Shown: positions 29,745 through 41,917, counted from the first letter of the stretch. The stretch: DNA of 64,000 bases from Blattamonas nauphoetae (GCA_033064195.1 JARBJD010000361.1:1-64000), one strand, 5' to 3'. A program made the numbers and translations. Notes: generated by a model not told the origin, from the sequence alone.

Positions 29745-29762
29745 TTTTAACAAAAATAAAGT
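29745..29762 (-). promoter_or_regulatory. Shared A/T promoter-like block of integrase
   Basis: Minus-strand reading is CAAACTTTATTTTTGTTA before the ATG. Copies A (2853-2870) and C (59203-59220) have the same CAAACTTTATTTTTG, which also overlaps the end of the polymerase gene region. Confidence 0.5.
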
Positions 29763-29768
29763 TTGGAT

Positions 29769-32700
29769 TTATTGGATAAGATAATCAGTTGCTTTCAGTC
29801 CATGAATGAATGGAGGACATGATTCATTTTCAAGAACGATTGCTTTCAGATGTATTCCACTGAGACTGAGTTTCTGTTGTTGTATTTTCGCAATCTCAAA
29901 TCCATTGGTATCATCGTCAGAGTGAACTCTTCTTGTTTGGAAGTTCAGTGTTGTTGTCACAGTTTTCTCTCCATTGAGGCACTTGACATAGTCGTCACTT
30001 GTGATATTTGTTTTCTTCAGAGACACTCCTTTGATTTTGCATTTCTCATCGAGCGAGTAACACTTGGGTGCAAGACAGATCATCTGTTCACCTTCCTTCT
30101 CAATTGCTAATCCCAATAGCTTCTTCTCATCATCAACTCCCTTTTCAGGATTGGGAAACCATTCATATTTGTGGGTATCATAGAATTCCTTGTCAGCAAT
30201 CACGTGTTCAAATTGTTGATGGATTCCAGCATTCGGATCTCCACTAATTTCCCAGTATGCAGAATCAGTATCTCCCTCACAGAAGTGAATTTTGTTCATG
30301 TCAAGGCACTTGTACATGAAGTTGTAAATGAAAATCAGATACCAGAACTTAGCTTTGTCGAGTGTGAACACTGCTTCTTGCAAACATGTTTTGCATGATG
30401 CTTTCTCTCTGTCTTCAATCACAATGTAGTTGTCCTCATTGATCTCTCTAGTTGCCACAAATCCTTTCATCATTTGTTTCAAGTATGTTCTCTTCTCATT
30501 GCAGATTGTGATTGAGTTGTACTTCTCAGTGTTCATTCCATCATATCCGTAACTTCCATTGAGGTTCGTCTTACAGAATTGTTCTTTTCCTTTGTTTCCA
30601 ACCTTCATTGCTTCTATCCGATCATTCATGAATGAGGTCACAAATGGTTCAAATCCAGCATGTCTCGAGAACACCATCACGCTCTTGATATCATCAATAA
30701 TGAAGTGGCAATAATCGATGAGGAACCACAGATAGTATGTCGAAAAGAACATATACTGATAGTGTGTGCTTCAGAGTTGAGTGAGTTTTCTTTGTTTGTC
30801 ATCAGTCTTCAATCCATGTTTCTTCATCAACGAATAGGTCTTCTCTCCAATGTTCTCTTTTGTCGTATTGACCACTATGTTTCTGAAGATTGGTGGGAAG
30901 TTAATGAAATCATTTATGTACTTCTCATCGATGTGTCCTTTCAACTCTGCAACGAACAATGTCTTCTGATTCTTGTTCTCGATGATCTCACGACAATCTG
31001 AATCTTCTGTTGCTGTGTACAGACATCTTCCTGGCATATACATTCTGTGATTAGTGTATGGATTGTTCATGTTCTTGATTGATGAGAAAGCACTTGGGTA
31101 GAGAGAGTTGAAATCAACACCACAAACATGAGTCATTTTGTGTTCTGTATCAGTTGATTTGACAACACCATCTTCATATGAGAAGTGATTGATTGGTGTC
31201 ACGTCTTTGATATTCTCTCTATGCTGAACATTCGATAATCCACCAGTCACTGCTGTCCTCAACTTGTGATATGTTTGCTCGTGTGTCAGAGTCATCGGCA
31301 AGGATTTCCAGATGCAGTACTTCTTCAATTGAATTCTCAATCTTGTGAGATGTTCATCATGGTCTGACTTGTAAGTGTTGCAGTAGTCACAGCAGATCTT
31401 CACGTTCTCTTTTGAATGTCCTTTTGCATTGTCGATTCGGTCTAATGTTGGTTTGACTGCTTGTGAGAAGTGACATTTGCAGATATAGCACACTCTCTTG
31501 CACTGTTGAACAAACCATTCAAAGTCTGATTCAGTGACATTGTTGGTTGTATTGCGATGAGCTTTCTGGTCTTGGTACCTGTATCCTTCAACTTTGTATT
31601 TCCAGTATTGTTTAGTGATTTTGATTGGTCCAGATTGGTCACATTCATTATAATCCTCATCTATATCAAAGTCCTTATAGGCACATGCATACTTGATTGC
31701 TGAAGCATTTGCTGACAGTGAGAGATTGTGCAGCATGTCCACTTTGTATTGGAAGTTCAGATCAATGAGATTGTCCAGTGGTGCAATCATACATTCGACG
31801 TCTCTGATGTTGTAGAACTTGAGGTAATCCCATCTGTTCTTGAATCCTTGTTTGTTCCAATCGTCAAGATATATTTGGTAATCAATGTCGGACATTTCAC
31901 TGTTGTTCAGACTGGAATAGAATTCATATTTGGAGAATGGTTCTTGTTGCTCAGCACTGTGTCGTAGTCTGATGAGTCGAATGATTCGTATGCAAAGAAT
32001 GATTTCTGAAGAGTGGTGTTTCCTCCAAAAGCTTGGACTGCATTATCCAAAGTCATTGGTCCTGTGTACGACATCATGTCAATGAATCGAAGTACTTGTT
32101 GCGTTTTCTCGTGTCTGATCAAGACTTGTTTGTACTTCGTTGTTGATCCGAGGAAGCTCACCACTTTCCAATCCTTGTCAACGAGATCACGGAAGATGAG
32201 ATTAATGTCGAATCTGGAACTGTTGAATCCAATCACACTGACTTCATTCTGTGAAGGAATCTCTGGGTCTTCATATTGATTGTTCTCTCTTACTGTTTCT
32301 GCAAACTTGAAGAGTTCTCTGATCCATTGCTTCACAAAGTCTTTTCCATCTCGAAGATCAAAGTAGATTGACTTCACTCCTGATTTTGTTTTGATTGCTG
32401 ATGCAACAGAGAGAGGTTTCAAGTGTGAAATCAATTGAGTATTGTCATCAGAGAACAAGTTGTCAAGAATGAGATCTTCCATTGTTTCAAAGTCATAAGT
32501 GATGTAGTACTGTGTTGGTTTGAATTCATTTTGTCTCTTGTGAGCCATCAGAAATTCAAATGTTCTATTGTTCAGAATGTGTGGAACATAAGGTCTTGGT
32601 GTTTTGTCAAGAGTGATCTTCTTCACATGTTTTCCATCAAGTTCCTTACATTCAGCAAGATGCTTCTCAAGATCTCTGTTGTAGTTTTTATTCTTCACTT

Positions 32701-34174
32701 GGAATCCTCTTGATTGACAGTACGGACAGAGTTTGTATCCAGTGATTTTCTCAGGATCAACAATGAACATGACATGAACGAGAGTTGCCGTTAGTGGAAT
32801 CATTAGAATTGGAAGACCTCTTGCATCATCATTCTCGTTGATGTACGATTGACTAAGGAAATACGTCTTCTTGTCTTCGTCGTATTCATAAATACGAACT
32901 GTTATGTTGAATTGAATCATTGCTTTCTCCATGTCAGATGCAATATCAAATCCAGGGTATTTTCGCAAGTGTTCAGTCAGTTGACATGACGTGAGATTTG
33001 TGAGATTCATCCATTTGGTGAACAGTTTGTATGCTTCGGTGTTTCTCATTTTAATAGATATCTTCTTTCCTTGAACCTCAGGAAGAGTGAGGAATGATAG
33101 TGCTTGAAAGAAACAGATGTTGTACTCAGAATCAATGTACCGAATGTTTCTCGTTTTGATATGTTCAGTGAGAATTGCATTTGCTTTTCCTGCAACTGGA
33201 AATCGATAGACTGCAACCAGAATGGAGTGGAAGGCTATGAACATTGTCTTCGTATCCATTAGTGTTCTCTCTTGTGATTCTTTGATCAGATTGATTGCAT
33301 ATTTGGAATACTCAGTGATGTCTCCTTCACTTCTGATCACTGTTGGAAAACTCTTTGATGTGTTCTCCAATTCTGGTCTGAAATCATTGTACAGTGTCTC
33401 ATCTTTGTCTTTTCTCTCAACAATCTTTCCGAAGTCAAGACTGATCTTGAATGGTCGATCCTTCTCTTTTTCATACACTGTATTGATGAAGGTTCTGATT
33501 TCCTCAACATTCTTCAGATGATTGTGGAAGTGCAGCTGATAAGGTTTTCCATTGTCTTCAACCTTCTCGACCTCATTCTTTTTGAACTTCTTTCGAGCGT
33601 TCGTCAGACATTCGTTGAAGGCAAGTTTGTCTCTTGGTTCAGCGAGCAAGATACATTCATTGAATCCATTGAATGACTTCACTGTTCTTGATTCCATTTG
33701 TTCATTCTTCTTCTGAATGATCAACAGATTCTTCATCCAGTGATCCATCAGCTTCTCCTCACTTGATTTTAGCTTCCGTGTGATCTTGAACACTTGCTTC
33801 TTCAATTCAGTTTCGTTCACTCTTGGATTTGCTTTCATGTCAATGATGATTACGTTTTTATCCTCTTCATTCATCATTGTGTTGTTGTTCTGTTCATTCT
33901 GTTTCTGAATTAACAGTTGTTGTTCAATTTGTCGTTGATGTCTCACTTCGTTCAGGAATTTTGGAATTAAATTGATATTAAGATATGCTGTTGGATTTGG
34001 ATTTCGATATCCAACATCTGGGTGTTGAAGCATTGCCAGGAGAAATGAATAGTGATGTTGCTTGTTTGGGCTGTCAGGTTTGTATGTTCGACCATCGGTA
34101 AATGCGAAGTGAGTATTTGGAAATAGTTCTCTAACTTCTCTGATTTGTTGCTTCACTTTCCAGAGTTGTGTCAT
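29769..34174 (-). pseudogene. POLB: Polinton protein-primed DNA polymerase B
   Basis: The same domain order as in copy A without the foldback element: N-terminal OTU-like block (SEYNICFFQAL), CPYCQSRGF finger, exonuclease motifs (YDFETMEDL, GFNSSRFDIN, FYNIRDVECM), HNH-like zinc block (CYICKCHF, TLDRIDNAKGHSKENV, CDYCNTYKS at about 31.36-31.50 kb), then motif A GVDFNSLYPS, motif B NGSYGYDGM and motif C EGDTDSAYWE (about 30.26 kb). The A/T block lies before the start. At about 4.4 kb it is in the normal size range for a Polinton polymerase with extra N-terminal domains. It is broken, with about two breaks. Confidence 0.88.
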
Positions 34175-34217
34175 TTACTACGAATTAAAAAAATTAAAAA
34201 TAAAAAAAGTTGAGTGA

Positions 34218-34643
34218 TTATTTTGGCTTCCTCAAATGTGGCTTCTTCTTTGCCTTTAGCCAGGAATCTAGTCGCACTTTGAAAACTTCAGATCCACCAA
34301 TTTCTCGATATGTGAATGGAGTCAGAACCTGCTTGTACTCACCAACGAGCTCACAGTTGTACTTCCTCAGTTCATTCTCAACAAATGATTGAGTGTAGTG
34401 TCGACGTTGTGACATGTGTGGTCTGTTTCCTTGATTCCACAACTTTGGTTTTATCCTCCACTCAACACCTTCATGAACATAGATGACTGGGATATTGTGT
34501 CTGACATACTCAGAGACAAGTTCACAGTTCTCTTCTTTCATTGACTGAATCAAAGCTTGCTTGGCTTCTGTTCGACGTTTTTCACTCCCCTTTGGAGGGT
34601 TCGAAGTCTTTAGCGAGACATATGTAGTATTCACTGTTGTCAT
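34218..34643 (-). CDS. Polinton repeat-domain protein (141 aa)
   Basis: Two 50-residue repeats as in 8747-9136 (NCELVSEYVRHNIPVIY ... W ... GNRPH; NCELVGEYKQVLTPFTY ... W ... KKPH). The N-terminal 28 residues are longer than in copy A because a mini-insertion (34585-34618) supplies SLKTSNPPKGS. The inner boundary of the right TIR (about 34326) lies inside this gene, so only this end of the element holds the full gene. Function unknown. Confidence 0.7.
   Translation of the reverse strand: MTTVNTTYVSLKTSNPPKGSEKRRTEAKQALIQSMKEENCELVSEYVRHNIPVIYVHEGVEWRIKPKLWNQGNRPHMSQRRHYTQSFVENELRKYNCELVGEYKQVLTPFTYREIGGSEVFKVRLDSWLKAKKKPHLRKPK
34585..34618 (-). repeat. Mini-insertion in repeat-domain gene (right TIR)
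   Basis: Reverse complement of 15621-15654, lying inside the 141-aa gene, which stays open across it. Confidence 0.65.
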
Positions 34644-34888
34644 TTAATACAAATTAAAAAATCAACAAAATAAAAAAAAAACATAAATGAAATGTGAAGT
34701 GAGGTGTTGGAACTTTTTATTTCTTGTTCCTTGATTCTTCCTTGTTGTGCCAGCTTTCATCTTGCTTCTTTCTTTTTTGCTTCTTTCTTCCTTGCAGTGC
34801 CTACTTTCGACTTCTTCATTCATTCATTTTTCAATCATTCAATCATTCATCATTCAATTTTTCAAGTTTGTATGATTGTACCGTAGGA

Positions 34889-35180
34889 CTCTCACCCTGT
34901 GAGGGTTCGAAGTCTCTAACTGAGACAACCCGATACTCCTTTGGGGATCAATCTATCATGATCCTACTCAATGACTACTGCTGGCGAATTCCTTGAAGGG
35001 CTAAGGTATTGGGGGGGGCATGATTTACGGTCACATTGAAGTGATGCCCACAGTGAACCCCCGGGGACAGCCTCCCAGCTCGTCCCGCTCCAATCCAACC
35101 TTCAATTCGTTCTACGCATTAGCCACGAGGGCACCATTTTGCCTGAGTATCAAGGGAAATTACGTCGAGGTATCATACTT
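34889..35180. repeat. 300-bp module, right TIR copy, with mini-insertion
   Basis: A single inverted copy. Its outer part matches unit 1 and its inner part unit 2 of the left TIR. The mini-insertion occupies 34889-34925. Confidence 0.6.
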
Positions 35181-35257
35181 CAACTTTTTTGGAAATTTTG
35201 AAATTTTGAATTTTTGAATTTTTGTTGTGAACGTTTTGAAATTTTGCCGAAAGTTTT

Positions 35258-35339
35258 GCCGATGGCGGGATTCGATCCCACGGCTCAAAGGCCGAGTGTA
35301 CCTTTAGACCTCCCGCTCTACCTACTGTGCTAGGAGGTC
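35258..35339 (-). other. tRNA-like sequence 2 in right TIR
   Basis: Mirror copy of 14534-14615. Confidence 0.4.
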
Positions 35340-35513
35340 CTGGAAATGCCAGATTTTTCCAATGCCTTGTACCTCGAATTTTCAGATCTGCTATATATTC
35401 CTTTTTTGTCCACCTTTCTCCCCTCGTTAAAAAGCACGACTTTTTCACGGGAGCATTTTTGCTATATATTGATTTTTTCGTCACATTTTCAAATTTTCAA
35501 ATCTGCAATATAG

Positions 35514-35548
35514 TCTCGCCAGAGGCTTCGAACCCTCACGGGTGAGAG
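35514..35548. repeat. Mini-insertion in right TIR
   Basis: TCTCGCCAGAGGCTTCGAAC, then CCTCACGGGTGAGAG. Mirror of 14207-14242. Confidence 0.6.
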
Positions 35549-35593
35549 TACTTTTTCGGGTACAAGGCTTCTAATTTTTTGGGATATTTTCAA

Positions 35594-35676
35594 GACCGGA
35601 TAGTTTAGTGGTAGTAGTGAGTGCACGCACTACGACTACTAAGCTGAAGGTCCCAAGTTCAATTCCTGGCGGAAGC
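35594..35676 (+). other. tRNA-like sequence 1 in right TIR
   Basis: Mirror copy of 14080-14163: GACCGGATAGTTTAGTGG at the head, then AAGTTCAATTCCTGGCGG near the tail. Confidence 0.4.
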
Positions 35677-35935
35677 ATTTAATTTCACACATCACTGCCC
35701 TTTGGCATGGTCTAGGCCCTTGGCAAGACCAACGTACGTCTCCGGAACTCAACCCGATAAAAATGAGTTCCGATGCCGGTCTAAAAGGGACCGATGAGAA
35801 GGGTCGCAACCTTCGGAACCTTGAAAAAATACACCAGCTTCCGCCAGAATCAAGGTTTTTGCATTTTTGAAAATTTTTGAAATTTTGCTTCAACTTGAAA
35901 GTATGAAGTAACTGAACTCTGGAAGAGAATATTTC

Positions 35936-36475
35936 CAGGGTTGGGAGGCGTGAGTACTTTTAGGCTTATCGTGAGATCGTTTGACCTCACGATGAGATTT
36001 TTGGGTGAGATCAATCTCCTATTTAAGCGTATCAATTTCTTCAGTTATAGATTGTTGTCTCTCTCTGATTTTGAATGTTTCATGACAAAAATGATTCCAC
36101 TTCACCCCTATTGACTTACTGTCCTGCTTACTGTCACAAAAACGGTTTGAGGACGCATCTTTCCCAGGTTAATTCATGAAACTGTACTTTCCTCATTCTA
36201 TATGAACTCGTATCTCACAAAAACAGTCTTATGATAGCCTTTTCATCTCTTTCCGCACGTGTATCCTCTTTTGAAGAACTTTTCAAGCTCTGTTAATGAG
36301 GATTCAACAGCTTCAATGGGCTTGTTTTGACTCAACATTATGATTGCATATTTTACTTTTGATAACGAAATTTGAGCAAACATAGTATTTTTAGAAGCTT
36401 TAAGAGTCAAATTGAAAGAAATCGGGAGGTGAGATCGAAAAACGGTGAGATCGGTCTGATCGAATCCCATGCCTG
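35936..36475. mobile_element. hAT-like short element 2 (in right TIR)
   Basis: The 540-bp insert runs from CAGGGTTGGGA to the mirror of CAGGCATGGGA, with the perfect 8-bp duplication AATATTTC (35928-35935, 36476-36483). The left TIR lacks it. No transposase frame. Confidence 0.85.
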
Positions 36476-36618
36476 AATATTTCTCTAAGTTTAACAACAT
36501 TCTGAAATGAAAATGACTTTTACTTCAAGTATTGTCTGAATGGTCAATCGGCATGGAGAAAAGGCTATAGTAGTAGCGTCTAAGGAGCGGGGGTTCCCAA
36601 ATCGTCTTCTATACTACT

Positions 36619-36624
36619 CATGTG
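36619..36624. repeat. Target-site duplication of copy B, right (CATGTG)
   Basis: Identical to 13680-13685, directly after the ATACTACT terminus. Confidence 0.9.
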
Positions 36625-37722
36625 GCCGAAGTATCTTGACAAGAGAAGAAATAGAGAAAATGTGAAGAAAACACACTTCAAAGAAGACAACCGAGAGTTT
36701 GATGATAAAATTGAGGATCATAGTTCGTTCTGACTCGGCTGTGGGACAAGGAGTCATTTCGAGTGAGATTCTGAAGATAATTGATTGTTAAGGATTGGGA
36801 AGAAATAATCAAACATTTTATAATTATCAAAATTCATGGAAAAGGTGTCAGAATAAAAGGAAGGAGAGACCGACTCAGGGACTCTTGATCCACAACATCA
36901 GAAGCATTAGTTTCGTGAAAACTGAGATGAAGAAAATGGAGAGATGCTGTGAATCAAAAATAAGAAGAAAGAGAACAATAAAGTGACTCTGGCGGGATTC
37001 GATCCAGGGTCCGGGGAGCAAAAAGCTTCCGTGCTACCGCTTGACTAAAGGGCACTTCAAAAAAGTCGCCGACTCTTTTATTTTTAGGGACTGGACTCGA
37101 CCATTTCAGACCGAATACTGCCCACCCCTATTTTGTCCGCAAAACGATTCATGAAAAAAATGGGTTAAAATGAGTCAGTCCAAAAAATCTGAGTCAGGTG
37201 ACTGGTGCCCATGCCTAAATGTATACCACATTTTTTTATCTTTTTCAGGATGAAGAGGATTCTGATTGCATAAATCGAAAAATGTTTTGTGTTTTGGGAT
37301 AGATTAAAAAAACTTTTGAAAAAACAATCTAAGCAGTAAAACTAAAATTTGTATCATGTCAACATCTTATTATTCGTTTTAAGACTATTTGAATCAATTC
37401 CTAGACGAAAAAAAATCCTAAAGAGTGAGAAAACGAGAGATAAACAAAATTGACTGGTTTCTTGATGCTATCCACAAAATCATGAAATGAACCGTCGAAT
37501 CATGTTCATTCACGACACCTCCTCGACTATGTAAAGCTTGAAAAAAGCGTTCGATCTCGTCCCACGCATGCGATCATTCTCTCATCCATCTCTAGTTCAA
37601 AGTTTAGTCAATACTGCCACATCCATCTCCTTTTGCGATGACATTTGACTCACCAATGAAACTTGACAAGTATCGCGTTGTTCGCGTTCGAGATGGGGAG
37701 CCAGAAGAAAATTCTGTGCTAA
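36625..37722. other. Unassigned flank right of copy B with a tRNA-like fragment
   Basis: No gene is recognised. At 36985-37055 (minus strand) lies a tRNA-like or SINE-head sequence with TTTAGTCAAGCGGTAGCAC and GGATCGAATCCCGCC, the latter shared with tRNA-like sequence 2 of the TIRs. At 37638-37736 a short + strand frame (MTFDSPMKLDKYRVVRVRDG) looks protein-like and could be an exon of the next entry. The rest shows nothing I can name. Confidence 0.35.
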
Positions 37723-38385
37723 ATCCAGTTTTCTGATCTCTCAATTAGCAATGAAATCACTTCAAGTCATAAACACAAAGACCTCGTCGCTAAAAAGATC
37801 GACCAAAAGATGAGAGGAAAATACCGTCTTCAATCATATCTGATCCTTTCCCATGAACGGAATCATCATTCCTCTTCAATCATGAATGATCTATCCGACA
37901 GCATACCTGAATGTCTCGAGCCTGATGATGACGGGGTGAATCTCGACTGTGATGATCGTGATGGGGTTGATGTGCGTCAGCAAAACGTCAGCCACAACAT
38001 TGGATTGTGCTTGTTCCAACGAAGGGAAGAAGTGGACGGGTTGAGTGAGGGGATGAATGTGTGGATTGATGGCAAGACGACGTCCGCGTTGGAGAAGCAG
38101 GGCGAGAACATGAAGATTCAGCCGATTTGTACGTTGCTCAACACTGAGAAGAGTGATAGGCTGCTATTTAGGGTGACATCTTTCTGGTATCCCAAGTCGA
38201 CGAAGAGAAGGATGCGATCTGATTCCCCCCTCCTCCAAAAGACGACAAAAACGAAGTTGAAGGAAGAACTGACGGACCAATCACATCTGACTTCCTCCTT
38301 GTCCTTTGTGACTTTGTGTGAGGCAACGAGAAGCAAGAATGGTGAAAAGCAGCGATTCGAGATGCTGGAAATGTTCGCACGATAA
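37723..38385 (+). other. Unassigned open frame, possible host exon
   Basis: The frame stays open from 37723 to the stop at 38385, with an internal ATG at 37810. It is acidic early on (CLEPDDDGVNLDCDDRDGVD) and basic later (YPKSTKRRMRSD). I do not recognise it. A preceding exon at about 37638 is possible, but splice sites are not convincing, and the frame may be chance. Confidence 0.25.
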
Positions 38386-39324
38386 CCGGGGCTCTTGACA
38401 ATGCTTAAATCCGATTGGACCTTCATGGGAAAGGAAAGGTTTTCGGGATTGCCAATCTCACAGTTCGAGTTGATGGGAATTGATGAGGTTCATGGTTAGT
38501 CACATTCACGTCAAAGAGGGCCTTCACTGCCACTTTTATGTAAGAATTAGGAAGGATGGTTTCGTTTTCTGCGAGATAAAGATTTATAGTCGTCGATCTG
38601 GCGAATTGGACTCTTGATCTTACCCAACTCTCGAATCAAACCTGTTATCGTCTCCATTCTCAGTCTAACCCTCACAGAAACTGGTAAAATCAAAAATAAT
38701 ACATTCCACTCATTGAAGTTAGGTTCGATATCCTTTATTTCCAAACAATTCTGTTGAAAACTGAGAAAAATGGAAGTGCTTATTTTGGCGCCGGTGCTCA
38801 AGCCCTCAGACGACAAGCTGAGCACTGATGTGCTCAGCTTGTCGCCATTGTGCCCAGCTCACCTAATGCCTGGTCATGAAAGATCTAAAACAAGATAACA
38901 AGTGTTTAATCGGTTCGTCTCTATTTCCAGAGACCTGGGGAATTTGTCTGTCAGGTTCAAGATCTTAGATTGTCAATTCGATTTGGGAAGATCACATCAC
39001 CTTTTTTGTCAATACATCACTATGAACCTCGAGTATGCACTTGTCTCATTTTCTCTCAATTTTAACGCCAATCTCTTCGTTATTTGAAAATAGGTGTCTT
39101 GATCATACTGAATTTTGAGCTGACACGATAGTTTGTAGAAGGAGAAGTTTTGCACACGATGGTTTCATTCTCCCGGCTTGAGCAGAACGACACCGACACT
39201 CTGTTTGTGTTCTTGCTCTGAAGGAGTATCTTGGTTTAGTTCTCTTGAATCTGGGATCTCGTCAGGTTTTGCGTCTGCCTTCGCAAAAATCAAGCGACTC
39301 AGAACGAACAATAAGGTATTTAAA
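38386..39324. other. Unassigned flank left of copy C, with a perfect hairpin
   Basis: No gene is seen. At 38811-38844 two perfect 15-bp arms (CGACAAGCTGAGCAC and its complement) enclose a TGAT loop. The six bases before copy C, TTTAAA (39319-39324), would be its target duplication if the other end were known. Confidence 0.4.
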
Positions 39325-41917
39325 AGTAGTGTATAGAACGAAAATGGAACCCCCGCTCCTTAGACGATGCTACTGTGCAAAATCATCATGCCGATTGACA
39401 CAACAATCGGTCTGATCGTTCTGTTGTTCTTTCAAAGCAAATTGACATTCCCAGAAGCCCTAATCGAACCATCAGCAATTCTTTGAGAGGTTTATTTGAC
39501 CTTCAAATGCTCAGAAACGATTTGAATGATTCCGAACGTTGTTTGAATTGATTCTTGTCAACAATGAGATCAAAAAATGTTCAGGTCAACATCGATTTTG
39601 GGAGTTTTTTCCATTTTTCACACAAATCCATTGAAACCAACAGTTGAACCACTTCGAAAAATTCTGAAAAAAATTCTAAAATCTCGAGGACATAGTAGGT
39701 CGTCGATCAAAAGAGGTTTGATCAAAATCGGTTGAGAATTCGTGGAGTTACGTACCGAACTTTGGTCCAAAAAGTGACCAAACAAGTCGATGTTCCGATT
39801 TTGCTACTATGAACCGCTGTATGGCTCAAATTGTGTTCAAACACGTTTGATTGTGACGGAATTCATTTTGAAAGGTAGGATTTTCGATAAAAAGCACTTT
39901 CTGAAAAAAAAGTTTGATCCGACCCATTGAGATTTTTTACGAGTCGATTTTTCCAAGAAAAGGTATGGACGTTCAGGACTACGTCCTTTTGATCACTTTT
40001 CGCCCTCTTATGGTGCTTTTGCGTCTTAAAACGCTTGTTGACGCCTTTTGGTGTCATTCATGTCAGAAAACTTTTGACACCTCATCGTTCAGACATTTTT
40101 TCTTCAATTTTCATTTCTCACTATTTTCGCTTCTTCCACTTCACAATTATGTTCATCCGAGGCTTTTCAGAGATTTTTTCTCACCTCGTGACATTAGTTC
40201 ACTTTTTATGACCGTTTTTCACTTCACCATCTTGAAGACACCATTTTCACACTACTGTTCCTCACATCACATTTTTATCGCGTTTTCTCCTATTGTAGGT
40301 CCTTTTGGACCATACAAGGAAGCTCTGGTTGAAATTTCAGTTTGTTTCATACATTAGTTGTCTCATAATGTTGATTTTACGTCTTTTCACTTCACAACTT
40401 TTCACTGTATTTTGATGTTTGTACGCCACTTCAGCCCCTTCTTTCTCTCATCTCACATTCCACGTTTGCCATTTCATTCGCTCGAATTGATCTCTCATTC
40501 CTCTCAATTTACAAGCGTTTATTCCGCCATCTCACCCACTTCAGCACATCATTATGTTCGGTTTTTCATTGTTTTTTTCACTTAATTGGACAAAAAGATG
40601 GTGAAACAAGGTAAAACGAAACGGACAAGTGCAACAGAGAATGGTGAAATGACGATCGTGATTCTGGCGTGGAATTTGTCGTTAATTGTGTGATTTGAGT
40701 CGATGTTCACCTTTTCATTGCATAAAAAAACAAGAAAGATTGGAAAAAACGAGTGAAATGTGCAATGAGTGATTAGAAGACAGAGATCCGATGCAGATCA
40801 CGATCCGTCGGATCCTCGTCACAAGTTGGTAATATGAGGAAACAAAAATTAGCGCAATTGAGAAAAAAAGATAGTGAAAGAGAACTGAATATGTTTGAAA
40901 TGGCGAAAGTGAAAAATCAAAGAACAAATGAAGACGGTGAAGTGACCGGACTTGAAAACAGAACTAGTGAAAAACAAGTGACAAGACAAACAAAAACAGG
41001 TCAAACAAGAGTGAATAAAGAGGAAAATCTACGTGAAAAGTTCAATAATAGGTAAAAATGCAAAGATATGACGTCGTCAGAGATCGATCCTGAAAAGCGG
41101 AGAAAAGAGATGAAAATGATAAAACGAGAATGAAAACAAGTAAAAGAAAGAAAAGAAGAGATGAACAGAGGTGGTTTGAAGAGAGAAGATACAACATACA
41201 CTGCATAATTTCGACAGTTGATGGTTTGACCAATTCAAGGAGACCTGTTGAAAAAGAATGAACAAAACATATGAAAATCGATGAAACAAGAATGAAGAAA
41301 GAAGAAAATGAGAGTGGCATACTCAATATTACAGAAAAGTTCCAAGTTGGAGAGACGACAAGGATCGAAACTAAAAAGGAGAGAGTAGAGCTGATGATGA
41401 GAAAACGATAATGAAAGAACGTTCACGAAAGCAAAGAAAAGGAAAAACAAGTATGTTTTGAGTGATAAGAAACAACATGCAATGAAAACCTGAGAAAGGT
41501 GAAGATCGGTCATTTCATAGACGTCTATAGAAATAGAAGAGACGAAACATATTAAAATGAGAGGAAAAAGATGTGAGAAAGAAGAGAATGAGGTCGGTAT
41601 GATGAAGATTCCGAAAAAATTCCGAGATTATGAACGAACAAAATCGAGTTGAACATGGAAACAAAAAAATGATGTTGAGAAAACGAAGCATACTGTGACG
41701 ATGCTGTGCATCAGATCATTCCAGAAAACGTGGAATTAGGACGAAATGAGCATTTTTAGAAAATGAGTGATCGATCCCATATTTTGGTTCTTTTAGAAAA
41801 TACAAGGAAAGTGTTATTGACATTGACGGTTGTAGAATATGTTGGTAAAAAAGAAAAAACTGATTGAACATAATTTCATTGTTTCTAAAATTGTTTTGAC
41901 TTTTTATTTTGTATAAA
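39325..41917. repeat. Copy C left terminal region
   Basis: Gene-free terminal region of about 2.6 kb. The tip carries the terminal block shared with copy B; 39.60-40.08 kb matches copy A's right end inverted. From about 40.7 to 41.8 kb the + strand is A/G-rich with GAAAAATGAAA-type words, giving only spurious frames. The TIR inner limit cannot be set because the partner end is not seen. Confidence 0.6.
41897..41917 (+). promoter_or_regulatory. Shared A/T promoter-like block of copy C fibre gene
   Basis: TTGACTTTTTATTTTGTATA leads directly into AAATG at 41918. It is the cleanest example of the element-wide block on the plus strand. Confidence 0.5.

Larger units (their letters stand above)
13686..36618. 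mobile_element. Polinton/Maverick copy B, complete from end to end
   Basis: The 22.9-kb element has ends AGTAGTAT...ATACTACT, inverted terminal repeats of about 2.2 kb and a perfect 6-bp duplication. It carries the full gene set: fibre, two capsid-like genes, two MAPG genes, two unknowns, ATPase, coiled-coil, integrase, polymerase and repeat-domain gene. It was later hit by a foldback element (17017-18176), a TA element (23578-24706) and two hAT-like elements (27830-28390, 35936-36475). It is broken, with roughly six to ten breaks counting these. Intact duplications and many open frames suggest moderate age (inference). Confidence 0.95.
34326..36618. repeat. Copy B right terminal inverted repeat
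   Basis: This mirror of 13686-15915 includes a 540-bp hAT-like insertion at 35936-36475. Without that insertion it is about 475 bp shorter than the left arm, because it has one unit each of the 107-bp repeat and the 300-bp module. Confidence 0.9.

Noticed and set aside
39319-39324. TTTAAA as target duplication of copy C
   Set aside because: The right terminus of copy C is not identified, so the second half of the duplication cannot be shown.
40715-41513. Phe/Ser-rich minus-strand frames in the copy C terminal region
   Set aside because: The complement is A/G-rich low-complexity DNA. The frames overlap one another in several phases and share no homologue.
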